Origin: Bradyrhizobium septentrionale
GTDB lineage: Bacteria; Pseudomonadota; Alphaproteobacteria; Rhizobiales; Xanthobacteraceae
Assembly (NCBI RefSeq): GCF_011516645.4
Contig: NZ_CP088285.1
Location: 8,946,501 to 9,010,500 of the forward strand
Length of the DNA: 64,000 nt
Reading direction: 5' to 3'
Positions 1 to 9,111 of the stretch are shown here, one piece after another. The stretch's first letter is position 1. Each line of letters opens with the position of its first letter. Below the pieces are notes generated by a model. The model was not told the DNA's origin. It made no database searches and was given only the letters and a program-made list of their open reading frames with translations. The position numbers were made by a program, and so were the translations under genes.

Positions 1-576
1 CGACAGCGCCCAGAAGTGCGGTGGCGTCCACAGGAAGATGATCAGAAACAGGATGAGCGGCTCGAGCCCAACTTGTCCGGTGACCGCAACCCAGCCGATC
101 ACCGGAGGGAGCGCACCGGCGGCACCGCCAATGACGATGTTTTGCGGTGTTCGGCGTTTGAGCCACATCGTGTAGACGACGACGTAAAAGAAAATTGTGA
201 AAGCAAGCAGCGCAGCAGCGGCCATGTTCAGCAAAGTGCCGAGGGCCAGGACGGCGCACGCGCCGAGCATCAATCCGAAGGCCAATGCTTCCGAGCGCGA
301 TACACGGCCGCTGGGAATTGGACGGATGGCCGTACGCGCCATCACCGCATCGATGTCGGCGTCGTACCACATATTGAGCGCAGCTGCGGCGCCGGCTCCC
401 GCAGCAATGCAGACGAGAGCAGCGACGCCGGTGACGGGATCGATGCCGCCTGGCGCGACCATGAGACCGACCAGTGCGGTAAAGACGACCAGCGACATGA
501 CGCGCGGTTTCGTCAGTGCGACGTAGTCTCCGATGTTGGCATAGCTCCGGCGAAGAATTGAACGATTGATTTGCAC
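1..576 (-). CDS. ctaB: Protoheme IX farnesyltransferase (heme O synthase), 3' end cut by window edge
   Basis: This membrane prenyltransferase converts heme B to heme O for heme-copper oxidases. 192 codons are visible from a GTG start at 576, preceded by GAGGAA at good spacing. The N-terminus reads [14 protein letters not shown]. The family's Asp-rich motif appears as [16 protein letters not shown], and [10 protein letters not shown] is typical of UbiA-type heme O synthases. The frame stays open to base 1, so the C-terminal membrane helices lie outside the window. It is the last visible gene of the oxidase operon, 77 bp after the subunit IV gene, which fits a dedicated cofactor supply. Family call is secure; the exact start is inferred. 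Confidence 0.9.
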   Translation of the reverse strand, partial: MQINRSILRRSYANIGDYVALTKPRVMSLVVFTALVGLMVAPGGIDPVTGVAALVCIAAGAGAAAALNMWYDADIDAVMARTAIRPIPSGRVSRSEALAFGLMLGACAVLALGTLLNMAAAALLAFTIFFYVVVYTMWLKRRTPQNIVIGGAAGALPPVIGWVAVTGQVGLEPLILFLIIFLWTPPHFWALS

Positions 577-653
577 GAGATTGATTCCTCGTCAGTTCGA
601 TACTCAAAAGGCCATCGGTTGAAGGCCTTGTTCGCAGCACAACCGTCCTGCTT

Positions 654-1061
654 CTAGCTCGCCGACGCGAAAAACATGACCCGAAGCAGATGCGTGTAGT
701 CGGATTCGAACACCATGATCGCGACAAAAACCAGCACCAGCACCGGCGGCAACAGGATGGCGTAGGCCAACGCCAACCGCTCCCAGGCCATGTGCATGAA
801 CACAGCGACGATCAGGCCGGCCTTCAGCACCATGAACAGCAGGATCAGTGACCAACGGAGATGGCCATGGATGCCAAAGAAGTCGACGAGATAGGAGCAG
901 GTGCTGAGCACGAACAACCATCCCCAGACCACGAGATAGAGCTTGATCGGGTGCTGCTGGCCCTCGACGTGCGTGGCTCCCGATGCGACTGCGTCATGCA
1001 CATAAGTGTGGAGCGCATGTTGCGTTGCCTGCCCTTCCACATGTACCGCTGCGTTTGTCAT
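654..1061 (-). CDS. Cytochrome c oxidase subunit IV family protein
   Basis: 135-aa membrane protein of the bacterial oxidase subunit IV (CyoD/CtaF-like) type. Three hydrophobic helices are visible at about residues 41-62, 69-92 and 97-118; the stretch AGLIVAVFMHM in the second is characteristic of the family. The ATG at 1061 lies 8 bp after the stop of the subunit III gene, so the two are almost certainly co-transcribed. A longer reading frame exists upstream, but it merely runs antisense-like through the subunit III gene and is not used. The His-rich N-terminus (residues 1-37) looks soluble and is not conserved in the family as I know it. Confidence 0.85.
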   Translation of the reverse strand: MTNAAVHVEGQATQHALHTYVHDAVASGATHVEGQQHPIKLYLVVWGWLFVLSTCSYLVDFFGIHGHLRWSLILLFMVLKAGLIVAVFMHMAWERLALAYAILLPPVLVLVFVAIMVFESDYTHLLRVMFFASAS

Positions 1062-1069
1062 GCACCACC

Positions 1070-1792
1070 TCACCAGAGATAGAAAAAGGCAAAGATGAAC
1101 ACCCACACGAGATCGACGAAGTGCCAGTACAGGCCGGTGATCTCGACGATCTCGTAATGCCCCTTCCGGCTCGTGAAGAAGCCACGCCGCTCGACGTCGA
1201 AATCTCCCCGCCAGACCTTGCGCGCAATCGCGATCAGGAAGATCACGCCGATCGTCACGTGCGTGCCGTGGAAGCCGGTGATCATGAAGAAGCATGAACC
1301 AAACTGCGCCGCGCCCCACGGGTTGCCCCATGGCCGCACGCCCTCCATGATCAGCTTGGTCCATTCGAAGGCCTGCATTCCGACGAAGGTTGCGCCGAAC
1401 GCCGCGGTGGCCAGCATCAAGGCCGCCGTTTTGACGCGATCGCGGCGATAACCGAAATTGACGGCCATCGCCATCGTCCCGCTACTCGAGATCAGGATGA
1501 ACGTCATGATGGCGATCAGGATCAGCGGGACGTGCTGGCCCGCGATATTGAGCGCGAAGACTTCGCTTGGGTTGGGCCACGGCACGGTCGTCGACATCCG
1601 CGCCGTCATGTACGACAGCAGGAAGCAGCTGAAGATAAAGGTGTCGCTCAAGAGGAAGATCCACATCATGGCCTTGCCCCAGGACACGTGCTTGAAGGCA
1701 CGCTGGTCCGAGGCCCAGTCTGCGGCGATGCCTCGCCATCCGGGTATCGTTCCGGGCGGCGCGTTGGGGGTTGCCAGTGTGGTTTCCGTCAT
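1070..1792 (-). CDS. coxP: Cytochrome c oxidase subunit III (first of two III-type subunits by conservation)
   Basis: 240-aa polytopic protein of the heme-copper oxidase subunit III family. Hydrophobic segments start at about residue 40 (KAMMWIFLLSDTFIF) and family motifs include FEWTKLI, FMITGFHGTHVTIG and the C-terminal GLYWHFVDLVWVFIF. Subunit III does no redox chemistry; it stabilises the catalytic core. It starts 15 bp after the preceding III-type gene, and the order II-I-III-III matches what I recall of the coxMNOP cluster of Bradyrhizobium. The symbol is assigned on that order only. Confidence 0.85.
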   Translation of the reverse strand: MTETTLATPNAPPGTIPGWRGIAADWASDQRAFKHVSWGKAMMWIFLLSDTFIFSCFLLSYMTARMSTTVPWPNPSEVFALNIAGQHVPLILIAIMTFILISSSGTMAMAVNFGYRRDRVKTAALMLATAAFGATFVGMQAFEWTKLIMEGVRPWGNPWGAAQFGSCFFMITGFHGTHVTIGVIFLIAIARKVWRGDFDVERRGFFTSRKGHYEIVEITGLYWHFVDLVWVFIFAFFYLW

Positions 1793-1807
1793 CGCTTCCT
1801 GCCCTCG

Positions 1808-2512
1808 CTAGCTGAGCAACTGGCGACAGATGTCGACGATATTGTCGGTCCAGCCCGTCAGCAGACCGAGCAAGACCAGCCAGACCAACAACAGGAAATG
1901 CCAATAGATCGCGCAGAGCTCCACGCTCAGGCGCACCTGCATCATCGGCGCGCCGCGCCACACCTTTGCGGTCGTCCTGCCGAGCGCAACCAGTCCGCCC
2001 GTCAGATGCAGTCCGTGCAACGCGGTGATCAGGTAGAAGAAGGAATTGGCTGGATTGGACGCGACGAAATACCCGGCGACGTTCAGCTGCTGCCACACCC
2101 ATAGCTGCCCGGCCAGGAACGTCACGGCGGATGTTCCACCGATCAGCAGGCCGACGATCAAGCCGTCAATGTCGTCGCGTCGCGCGGCGATCAGCGCCCA
2201 TTGCAGCGCCACGCTGCTCATGACCAGGATGCCGGTATTGAACCACAACAGCCTCGGCAGGGGCAGCTCCCGCCAGTCCACCATGCCGTTGCGCATCGAG
2301 TAGGCGCTGATCAGGAGCGCGAACAACGAGCCGACGACCGCGAGAAACACGCCCAGTCCGATCTTCGCCGTCGGCACCGACGAACCGCTCTCACCGCGAA
2401 GGTCGACGTCCACTCCTTGCTCCAGCCAGGGTTTGGCCGCCAGCCGCTGCTGCGAGAGCCACCATCCCGCGATCGCTGCAATTGTAGCAATGAACAGGAT
2501 GATGGCACTCAC
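1808..2512 (-). CDS. coxO: Second cytochrome c oxidase subunit III-like protein
   Basis: 234-aa membrane protein that overlaps the end of the subunit I gene by four bases (ATGA), indicating translational coupling. An N-terminal helix (residues 1-18) is followed by a soluble stretch and then by subunit III-type helices; YLITALHGLHLTGG and ELCAIYWHFLLLVWLVLLGLL match the GxHxxHVxxG and YWHFVDxVW motifs of subunit III, with LHLTGG in place of the usual HVxxG. It is more divergent than its downstream neighbour. Having two III-type subunits in one operon is unusual for aa3 oxidases but fits the coxMNOP pattern. Symbol inferred from gene order. Confidence 0.8.
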   Translation of the reverse strand: MSAIILFIATIAAIAGWWLSQQRLAAKPWLEQGVDVDLRGESGSSVPTAKIGLGVFLAVVGSLFALLISAYSMRNGMVDWRELPLPRLLWFNTGILVMSSVALQWALIAARRDDIDGLIVGLLIGGTSAVTFLAGQLWVWQQLNVAGYFVASNPANSFFYLITALHGLHLTGGLVALGRTTAKVWRGAPMMQVRLSVELCAIYWHFLLLVWLVLLGLLTGWTDNIVDICRQLLS

Positions 2513-4284
2513 GGGTGGGCTCCCTGCGCCACCAATCCGGCCGGCGGTTCATTCTGCGGCACGAAGTCCTTGGCAGCGCCGGGCACGCTGTAATCGTAGG
2601 CCCAGCGATAGACGATCGGGAGTTCCTTTCCCCAATTGCCGTGTCCCGGCGGGGTTTCCGGTGTCTGCCACTCCAGCGAGGCGGCTCCCCAGGGATTGCC
2701 GCCAGCCTCTTTTCCTTTGAACAGGCTCCAGATCATGTTGAACAGGAAGACAAGCTGGGCGAAGCCGACGATCAGCGCCGCCACGCTCATGAACGCATTG
2801 AGGTCATGGGCGGATGCCGGGACGAACGAGGTCTCGCCGATGTCGTGATAGCGGCGGGGCATCCCGAGCAGGCCGAGATAGTGCATCGGGAAGAACACGG
2901 CATAGGCCCCGATGAACGTCACCCAGAAGTGGAAGCGCCCAAGCGCCTCGTTGAGCATGCGTCCGGTGATTTTGGGATACCAGTGATAGATTCCGCCAAA
3001 CACGGCCATGATCGGCGCGATCCCCATCACCATGTGGAAGTGCGCGACAACGAACATCGTGTCGGACAGCGGAACGTCCACGACCACGTTGCCGAGAAAC
3101 AGCCCTGTGAGACCGCCATTGACGAATGTGATGATGAACGCGAGGGCGAACAGCATCGGCGTCGTGAGATGGATGTCGCCGCGCCACAGGGTCAGCACCC
3201 AGTTGTAGACCTTGATGGCGGTGGGGACCGCGATGATGAGCGTCGTGGTGGCGAAGAAGAATCCGAAATACGGGTTCATGCCGCTCACATACATGTGGTG
3301 CGCCCACACGACGAAGCTGAGCGCACCGATGGCCACGATCGCCCAAACCATCATGCGATAGCCGAAGATGTTTTTTCGCGCGTGGACGCTGATCAGATCG
3401 GAAATGATGCCGAAGGCCGGCAAGGCGACGATGTAGACTTCGGGGTGGCCGAAGAACCAGAACAGATGCTGGAACAGGATCGGGCTGCCACCGCCATACT
3501 TCGTCAGCTGGCCCATCTCGACCAGCGTCGGCATGAAGAAGCTGGTTCCCAGCAGGCGGTCCAGCAACAGCATCACCGAGGCGACGAACAGCGCCGGGAA
3601 GGCCAACAGCGCCATCACGGTGGCCGTGAAGATGCCCCACACCGTCAGGGGCATGCGCATCAACGTCATGCCGCGTGTGCGGGCCTGCAGCACCGTCACG
3701 ACGTAATTAAGTCCGCCCATCGTGAAGCCGATGATGAACAGGATCAGCGAGGCCAGCATGAGAACGATGCCCCAGTCCTGCCCGGGGGTGCCGGAGAGAA
3801 TCGCCTGCGGCGGATAGAGCGTCCAGCCGGCGCCGGTCGGCCCGCCCGGCACGAAGAACGTCGCGGCCAGCACCAGCACGGCGAGCAGGTAGACCCAGTA
3901 GCTCAGCATGTTCACGTAGGGGAAAACCATATCCCGCGCGCCGACCATCAGCGGGATGAGGTAGTTGCCGAAGCCGCCAAGGAACAAGGCGGTGAGCAGG
4001 TAGATCACCATGATCATGCCGTGCATGGTGATGAACTGAAGGTACTCATTGGCATCGATGAAGGAGAATGTACCGGGAAATCCCAGTTGCAGCCGCATCA
4101 TCCACGACAGCACCAGCGCCACCATTCCGATCGACATTGCCGTGATCGAGTACTGGACGGCGATCACCTTGGCGTCCTGCGAAAAGACGTACCGCGTCCA
4201 CCAGCTCTTCGGGTGATAGAGCTCGACCTCACTTACTTCGGCGGGCGGTATGCCTGCGACCCGATCAAACGGGATATCGACCAT
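2509..4284 (-). CDS. coxN: Cytochrome c oxidase subunit I (heme-copper catalytic subunit, A-type)
   Basis: 591-aa catalytic subunit that reduces O2 to water and pumps protons. The metal ligands are all visible: H88 (low-spin heme) in ITMHGM, H280 in FFGHPEVY with Y284 for the His-Tyr crosslink, H329/H330 for CuB, and H415 and H417 in VVAHFHMVMG. The D-channel residues D118 and E282 and the K-channel lysine K358 are present, so this is an A1-type pump. The ATG at 4284 follows a strong AGGAGGG. It lies 74 bp after the subunit II stop. The C-terminal tail (about 560-591) is Pro-rich and soluble. Confidence 0.95.
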   Translation of the reverse strand: MVDIPFDRVAGIPPAEVSEVELYHPKSWWTRYVFSQDAKVIAVQYSITAMSIGMVALVLSWMMRLQLGFPGTFSFIDANEYLQFITMHGMIMVIYLLTALFLGGFGNYLIPLMVGARDMVFPYVNMLSYWVYLLAVLVLAATFFVPGGPTGAGWTLYPPQAILSGTPGQDWGIVLMLASLILFIIGFTMGGLNYVVTVLQARTRGMTLMRMPLTVWGIFTATVMALLAFPALFVASVMLLLDRLLGTSFFMPTLVEMGQLTKYGGGSPILFQHLFWFFGHPEVYIVALPAFGIISDLISVHARKNIFGYRMMVWAIVAIGALSFVVWAHHMYVSGMNPYFGFFFATTTLIIAVPTAIKVYNWVLTLWRGDIHLTTPMLFALAFIITFVNGGLTGLFLGNVVVDVPLSDTMFVVAHFHMVMGIAPIMAVFGGIYHWYPKITGRMLNEALGRFHFWVTFIGAYAVFFPMHYLGLLGMPRRYHDIGETSFVPASAHDLNAFMSVAALIVGFAQLVFLFNMIWSLFKGKEAGGNPWGAASLEWQTPETPPGHGNWGKELPIVYRWAYDYSVPGAAKDFVPQNEPPAGLVAQGAHP

Positions 4285-4358
4285 CGGAATTCCCTCCTTG
4301 GTCTTCTGCTCAGCGACGAGTTCGCTTCACAACATCCGGCGCATCCTCGTCGGCATGT

Positions 4359-5192
4359 TCATTCGCTACCGGTCCTGTACGCGGCCTTCGCGACGTCGCG
4401 CTGGCCTGACAACTCAGCGAACGTCCGCTGCTTCTCGAGCCACGCGTGATATTCCTTCTCTTCCTCCACGACGACCTTGCTCCGCATTTGCGCGTGCGCG
4501 GCGCCGCACAGCTCCGCACAGAGGACGTCGAATGTTCCGGTACGCGTGGGCGTGAGCCAGTAATACGTCACCGAGCCCGGGATCATGTCCATCTTCGCCC
4601 GGAACTCGGGCACGTAGAAATCATGCAGAACGTCGATCGAGCGGAGCAGCACCTTCACCGGCTTCCCGATCGGCAGATGCAGATCCTCGTTTTGAACGAC
4701 GACGTCGTCCTGTCCGTTCGGATCATTGGGATTCAACCCGAGTGGATTGTCGGAACTGATCAGGCGCGCATCTGACGTGCCGAGCCGGCCGTCCTTTCCG
4801 GGAAGCCGATAACTCCACATCCACTGTTGTCCGACGACCTCGACGTCGGTCGCGTCGTCGGGAACGGTGACGAACTGGTGCCAGACGACCAGGCCCGGCG
4901 CCAACATGGCTGCGACGCCGACTGCCGTCACGATGCTGAGCCACCATTCGAGCTTCTTGTTTTCGGGATTGTAGGCGGCCCGCCGTCCCTCCTTGTGGTG
5001 GAAGCGGAACACGCAGTAAGCCATGAACACGATGACCGCGCAGAAAACCGCTCCGGTGATCCAGAATGTCAGATTGATCGTGTCGTCGATGTAGCGCCAG
5101 TTTGAGGCGATCGGCGTCCACCACCACGGGCTGTAGATGTGAAACAGCACCGAGGCGACTGCAACCAGGAGCAGTACGAGCGCGACAGCCAT
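4359..5192 (-). CDS. coxM: Cytochrome c oxidase subunit II (CuA)
   Basis: 277-aa subunit that accepts electrons from cytochrome c. Two hydrophobic helices (about residues 1-18 and 42-63) anchor a periplasmic cupredoxin domain. The CuA site is intact: a His in DVLHDFYVPEF, then CAELCGAAHAQM with both cysteines, the second His and the Met. The WQWxW-type aromatic patch is present as QQWMWSYRLPG. No heme-binding CxxCH follows, so there is no fused cytochrome c. It is the first gene of the operon, with AAGGAGG before the ATG. It lacks a recognisable cleavable signal or lipobox, so helix 1 probably stays in the membrane. Confidence 0.92.
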   Translation of the reverse strand: MAVALVLLLVAVASVLFHIYSPWWWTPIASNWRYIDDTINLTFWITGAVFCAVIVFMAYCVFRFHHKEGRRAAYNPENKKLEWWLSIVTAVGVAAMLAPGLVVWHQFVTVPDDATDVEVVGQQWMWSYRLPGKDGRLGTSDARLISSDNPLGLNPNDPNGQDDVVVQNEDLHLPIGKPVKVLLRSIDVLHDFYVPEFRAKMDMIPGSVTYYWLTPTRTGTFDVLCAELCGAAHAQMRSKVVVEEEKEYHAWLEKQRTFAELSGQRDVAKAAYRTGSE

Positions 5193-5253
5193 CCCTCATT
5201 CCTCCTTGCCATTGAAGGCTGCGGAGACGAACGAAAGGGCGGAGCTCACGTCA

Positions 5254-5290
5254 AAGGTATGGTGTCAAGGTATGGTGTCACGTACACCAT
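5254..5290. promoter_or_regulatory. Tandem 13-bp repeat and palindrome upstream of the coxM-type operon
   Basis: Two perfect head-to-tail copies of AAGGTATGGTGTC (5254-5266 and 5267-5279). The second runs into an inverted repeat ATGGTGT-N5-ACACCAT (5272-5290). The element is 62-98 bp upstream of the subunit II start and is a good candidate operator for that operon. I cannot name the regulator. The rest of the 565-bp gap (5193-5757) shows no other gene or repeat I can support, and no TTGAT-N4-ATCAA site. Confidence 0.45.
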
Positions 5291-5757
5291 CACCGTGCCT
5301 TTTGCCTCGCCCATTCTGCCGATCGCGACGCTGGGACATCATGACAAAGGGTCAACGTCACGACCGCAATCTCATCGGAGCTTGGGGGCGTTCAGTGCAT
5401 TCAAGATGGTACTCGTCGGGCCCGGCGTCAATAGAGGAGTATGTCCCGCCTCTGTCCGGCGCGCGTTGGCGCGAATGCATCGCATGCCGGAGAGCGCCGA
5501 TCGGCCCCCACCATCGGATGGTGCATCGCAAAACCTGCCTTGTGCGCTTGCACAATTCTCCCGACGCGTTCGCCATCTTGCTTCTGCCGCGTATCGGACT
5601 AGTTTGATTGGACCGGTTGCGACAGATGTCGTCCGGCAAGCTCCTTCTGGTTGAATCTGATTTGCCGGACTCGGTCGCGATTTTCGCGCATGAGGCGGAT
5701 GTGCGTGTTTTGAGGGCGCTCCGTTCCCCTGCGACCACCAGCAAGGAGGCCGGAACC

Positions 5758-6654
5758 ATGACCACAGTATTCGCACGGCCCAAACTGCAATTGTTTGGCG
5801 TCTCTACCGCCTTTGTCGTTCGCAAGATCAGCCTTTCCGATTTGGGCGACGCGCTGCGCCTCGGCTGGGAAGACTTCAAGGCCATCCCGACCCACGCAAT
5901 CGTCCTGTGCGTGATGTATCCCGTCCTCGGACTTTTCCTGTTCAGACTTGTGATCGGCTATTCGGTGCTGCCGCTGCTGTTTCCGCTCGCCGCCGGCTTC
6001 GCCCTGATCGGTCCTTTCGCCGGACTCGGCCTCTACGAACTGAGCCGCCGCCGCGAGCGGGGAGAGGAGCCGGGAGCCTGGGACGCAATGCAGGTGCTGC
6101 GCGCGCCGTCGTTCGGCGCCATGCTCGAACTTGGCATTCTCCTGTTCGTTCTGTTCGGGGTCTGGATCGCCGCCGCGAACGCGATCTACGTTGCGACTTT
6201 CGGCTATGCTCCGGCTGCGAGCATCCCTGATTTCGCACAGCGCGTGTTGACGACGCCCGAAGGCTGGTCGCTCATCATCATCGGATGCGGCGTCGGCTTC
6301 CTTTTTGCCCTGATTGCCCTGTGCGTCAGCGTCGTCTCATTTCCACTGATGCTCGACCGCCATGCAACGGCGATCGATGCGATCCGCACCTCGATACGGG
6401 CCGTGAAGATGAATCCAGTTGAGATGGCTGCGTGGGGATTGATCGTTGCGGTACTGCTGGCCGTGGGCTCACTGCCATTCTTCGTCGGTCTCTGCGTCGT
6501 TCTGCCGGTGCTTGGTCATGCGACCTGGCATCTTTACAGGAAGGTGGTCGAGCCTGACCCGAATCCCCCGCAAGAAGAGCCCCGCCCGCCGATCGGTCAC
6601 CGCTACGCGGCCGATTTCCCGGCCTCTCTCTTCCCGTGGAGCCGTGAGCGTTAG
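5758..6654 (+). CDS. DUF2189 domain-containing membrane protein
   Basis: 298-aa polytopic membrane protein starting at the ATG behind AGGAGG (about 5744), not at the upstream in-frame ATG. A short soluble N-terminus ends in ISLSDLGDALRLGWEDFKAIPTHA, followed by about six hydrophobic segments. PLMLDRHATAIDAIRTSIRAVKMNP and PVLGHATWHLYRKVV are landmarks of the DUF2189 family (predicted integral membrane, unknown function). The C-terminal ~35 residues are Pro-rich and cytoplasmic. It is divergent from the coxM-type operon. A paralogue with the same landmarks sits inside the cbb3 operon at 22211, hinting at a role tied to terminal oxidases. Function unknown. Confidence 0.85.
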   Translation: MTTVFARPKLQLFGVSTAFVVRKISLSDLGDALRLGWEDFKAIPTHAIVLCVMYPVLGLFLFRLVIGYSVLPLLFPLAAGFALIGPFAGLGLYELSRRRERGEEPGAWDAMQVLRAPSFGAMLELGILLFVLFGVWIAAANAIYVATFGYAPAASIPDFAQRVLTTPEGWSLIIIGCGVGFLFALIALCVSVVSFPLMLDRHATAIDAIRTSIRAVKMNPVEMAAWGLIVAVLLAVGSLPFFVGLCVVLPVLGHATWHLYRKVVEPDPNPPQEEPRPPIGHRYAADFPASLFPWSRER

Positions 6655-6765
6655 TGATACCGGCGCGAGCCAGAGATTGGCGAACCGCCTCACATGCATT
6701 CCCGCTTGTCGGATCAATGCGGGGCGCAAATCCGCCCGGCTTCACGATCGCGCCGGCATTCCGTC

Positions 6766-6922
6766 ATGCCCGGGCATAGCCGTCCGAAGGACGGCGTCGC
6801 TTCCGCTTGCCTATGCCCGGGCATAGCCGTCCGAAGGACGGCGTCGCTTCCGCTTGCCTATGCTCGGGCATAGCCGTCCGAAGAACGGCGTCGCTTCCGC
6901 TCGCCTATGCCCGGACATGACG
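6766..6922. repeat. Three and a third tandem copies of a 47-bp palindromic unit
   Basis: Units begin at 6766, 6813, 6860 and (partial) 6907 with exact 47-bp spacing. Each unit holds two small palindromes, ATGCCCGGGCAT and CCGTCCGAAGGACGG, so each copy can fold into hairpins. The copies differ at only a few positions. From memory this resembles the REP/RPE-like palindromes common between Bradyrhizobium genes. It sits between a plus-strand stop (6654) and a minus-strand stop (6932), the usual place for such elements, and could act as a bidirectional terminator. Confidence 0.8.
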
Positions 6923-6931
6923 GCCGGTAGC

Positions 6932-9109
6932 TTACGTTTGCTTCAACAATGCCGGATCGACCGGCATCTTTCGCAGCCGCTTGCCGGTCGCCGCGAAGAT
7001 CGCATTGCTGATTGCAGGCACGATGCCCGATGTCCCGGTCTCACCCATGCCGCCGGGCGGCTCCGAACTCGGCACGATGTGGACCTCGATGGCCGGGGCC
7101 TGATCGATGCGCAACATCTGGTAGCTGTCAAAGTTGGTCTGCTCGATGCGCCCGTCCTTCAGCGTGATCTCGCCATAGAGCGCGGCAGTGACGCCGAAAT
7201 TGATGCCGCTTTGAAGCTGCGCCTGCACCGTGTCGGGATTGACCACGGTGCCGCAATCCATCGCGCAGACGACGCGGTGGACGCGAACCGAACCGTCCTT
7301 GGCAACCTCAACCTCGGCAACCTGCGCAAGGTAGCTGCCGAACACGAACTGCAGCGACACGCCGCGTCCGCGCCCGGCAGGTAGCTTCCCGCCCCAGCCG
7401 GCCTTGGCCGCGGCGAGTTCGAGTGCGGCCTTGGCGCGCGGCGACTTGCCGAGCAACGCCTTGCGATAGTCGACCGGATCCTGCTTGGCGGCCGCCGCCA
7501 TCTCGTCGATCACGCTTTCGGTGACGAACACATTGTGCGAGGGACCGACGCTGCGCCAGAACGCGGTCGGAATGCCGGGCGGCTCGACCCGGACATATTC
7601 GACGTGGAAGTTCGGGATGTCGTAGACGAGATCGATCGCGCCCTCCGTCGTGTCGGGGTCGAGACCGTTGCGGAACGCCGGCGGCGCCCATCGCGCCAGC
7701 ACCGACGAGCCGGCGAAGCGGTTGTTCCAGGCGACCGGCTTGCCGGATGCATCGAGTCCGACCGCAATCCGGTCGCACCAGTAGGGACGATACATGTCGT
7801 GCTGGATGTCCTCCTCGCGGGTCCACACCAGCTTGACCGGTGCATCGACCTGCTTTGCGATTTGCACGGCGCGAATGACACCATCGACCTCCAGCCTGCG
7901 GCCAAAGCCGCCGCCGAGCAGATGATTGTGCACCACCACTTTCTCCGGCGGCAGGTCCAATATCTTCGCGGCCACCGCCTGGGCACGCGAGAGCGCCTGG
8001 CTGCCGACCCAGATCTCGCAGCTGTCGGGGCGCACGTGCACGGTGCAGTTCATCGGTTCCATCGTCGCATGGGCGAGGAACGGCAGCTGATAAGTCGCCT
8101 CGACTTTCGTCGCAGCGCCCGCCATCGCCTTGTCGGCGTCGCCGATGTTTTGCGCGACCGTGCCCGGCTTGGTGGTGGCGGCTTCGAGCTCGCGCGCGAT
8201 ATCTGACGTGGCGAGCTTGGCGTGGGGCCCCTCGTCCCACTCGATCACGAGCGCCGCGAGACCTTTCTTCGCCGCTCCCATATGATCGGCCACCACGGCG
8301 ACTGCGTCATCGAGCTTCACGATCTGGCGCACGCCCTTGACGGCTTTTGCCGCCGCGTCATCCACGCGCTTCACCCGCCCGCCGAACACCGGCGACTGCG
8401 CCAGCGTCGCGATCTTCACGCCCGGCGGCCGTGCGTCGATGCCGTAGACCGCCGAGCCGTTGATCTTGGAGGGGGTATCGAGCCGCCTGGCCGGCGTGCC
8501 GATCAGCTTGAACTCGGCCGGGCTCTTCAGCGTCACATTCTCCGGCACCGGCATCTGCGCCGCGTCAGTCGCCAGCTCGCCGTAACCCAGCTTGCGTCCC
8601 GAGGCTGCATGATGCACCTCGCCGTTCTCGGCGCGACACGAAGCGGGCTCGACGTTCCAGCGCTTCGCCGCGGCTGCGACCAGCATCGCCTTCGCGGTGG
8701 CGCCGGCTTTCCGCATCGGCTGCCAGCCGCCGCGCATCGCATTCGAATTGCCGGTGGCCTGCACGCCGAGCAGCGGGTTGGCATAGAGCTTATCGCTCGG
8801 CGGCGCGTGCTCGAGTTGCACCTGCTTCAGCCCGATCTCGAGCTCCTCGGCGATCAGCATCGGGATCGAGGTGTAGGTGCCCTGCCCCATCTCGACATAG
8901 GGCATGGTCAGCACGACCTTGCCGTCGCCGCCGATCCGGATGAAGGCATTCGGCGCGAAGCCATCGGCGGCCGCGGCTTCGCTCTCGCGGCCCGCGAACG
9001 GCAGGCTCACGCTGAGCAGCAGGCCACCGCCTGCGATCGCGCTCGCGCGGAGGAAGTTGCGCCGCGACAAATCGGCGGAGCGCTCAGACACATTGTCCAT
9101 CAGCGTCAT
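6932..9109 (-). CDS. Xanthine dehydrogenase family protein, molybdopterin-binding large subunit (isoquinoline 1-oxidoreductase type)
   Basis: 725-aa large subunit of a molybdenum hydroxylase. The start at 9109 follows GGAGGTTG and lies 2 bp past the small-subunit stop. The N-terminus carries a Tat signal (SRRNFLRASAIAGGGLLL), so the enzyme is exported folded to the periplasm. MPYVEMGQGTYTSIPMLIAEELE is typical of the IorB-like group, as are LLGGGFGRRLEVDG and the C-terminal GGMGETGTSGIVPAISNA around the Mo-site glutamate. There is no FAD subunit gene, as in isoquinoline oxidoreductase and related aldehyde dehydrogenases. The substrate cannot be read from the sequence. Confidence 0.88.
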   Translation of the reverse strand: MTLMDNVSERSADLSRRNFLRASAIAGGGLLLSVSLPFAGRESEAAAADGFAPNAFIRIGGDGKVVLTMPYVEMGQGTYTSIPMLIAEELEIGLKQVQLEHAPPSDKLYANPLLGVQATGNSNAMRGGWQPMRKAGATAKAMLVAAAAKRWNVEPASCRAENGEVHHAASGRKLGYGELATDAAQMPVPENVTLKSPAEFKLIGTPARRLDTPSKINGSAVYGIDARPPGVKIATLAQSPVFGGRVKRVDDAAAKAVKGVRQIVKLDDAVAVVADHMGAAKKGLAALVIEWDEGPHAKLATSDIARELEAATTKPGTVAQNIGDADKAMAGAATKVEATYQLPFLAHATMEPMNCTVHVRPDSCEIWVGSQALSRAQAVAAKILDLPPEKVVVHNHLLGGGFGRRLEVDGVIRAVQIAKQVDAPVKLVWTREEDIQHDMYRPYWCDRIAVGLDASGKPVAWNNRFAGSSVLARWAPPAFRNGLDPDTTEGAIDLVYDIPNFHVEYVRVEPPGIPTAFWRSVGPSHNVFVTESVIDEMAAAAKQDPVDYRKALLGKSPRAKAALELAAAKAGWGGKLPAGRGRGVSLQFVFGSYLAQVAEVEVAKDGSVRVHRVVCAMDCGTVVNPDTVQAQLQSGINFGVTAALYGEITLKDGRIEQTNFDSYQMLRIDQAPAIEVHIVPSSEPPGGMGETGTSGIVPAISNAIFAATGKRLRKMPVDPALLKQT

Positions 9110-9111
9110 GA

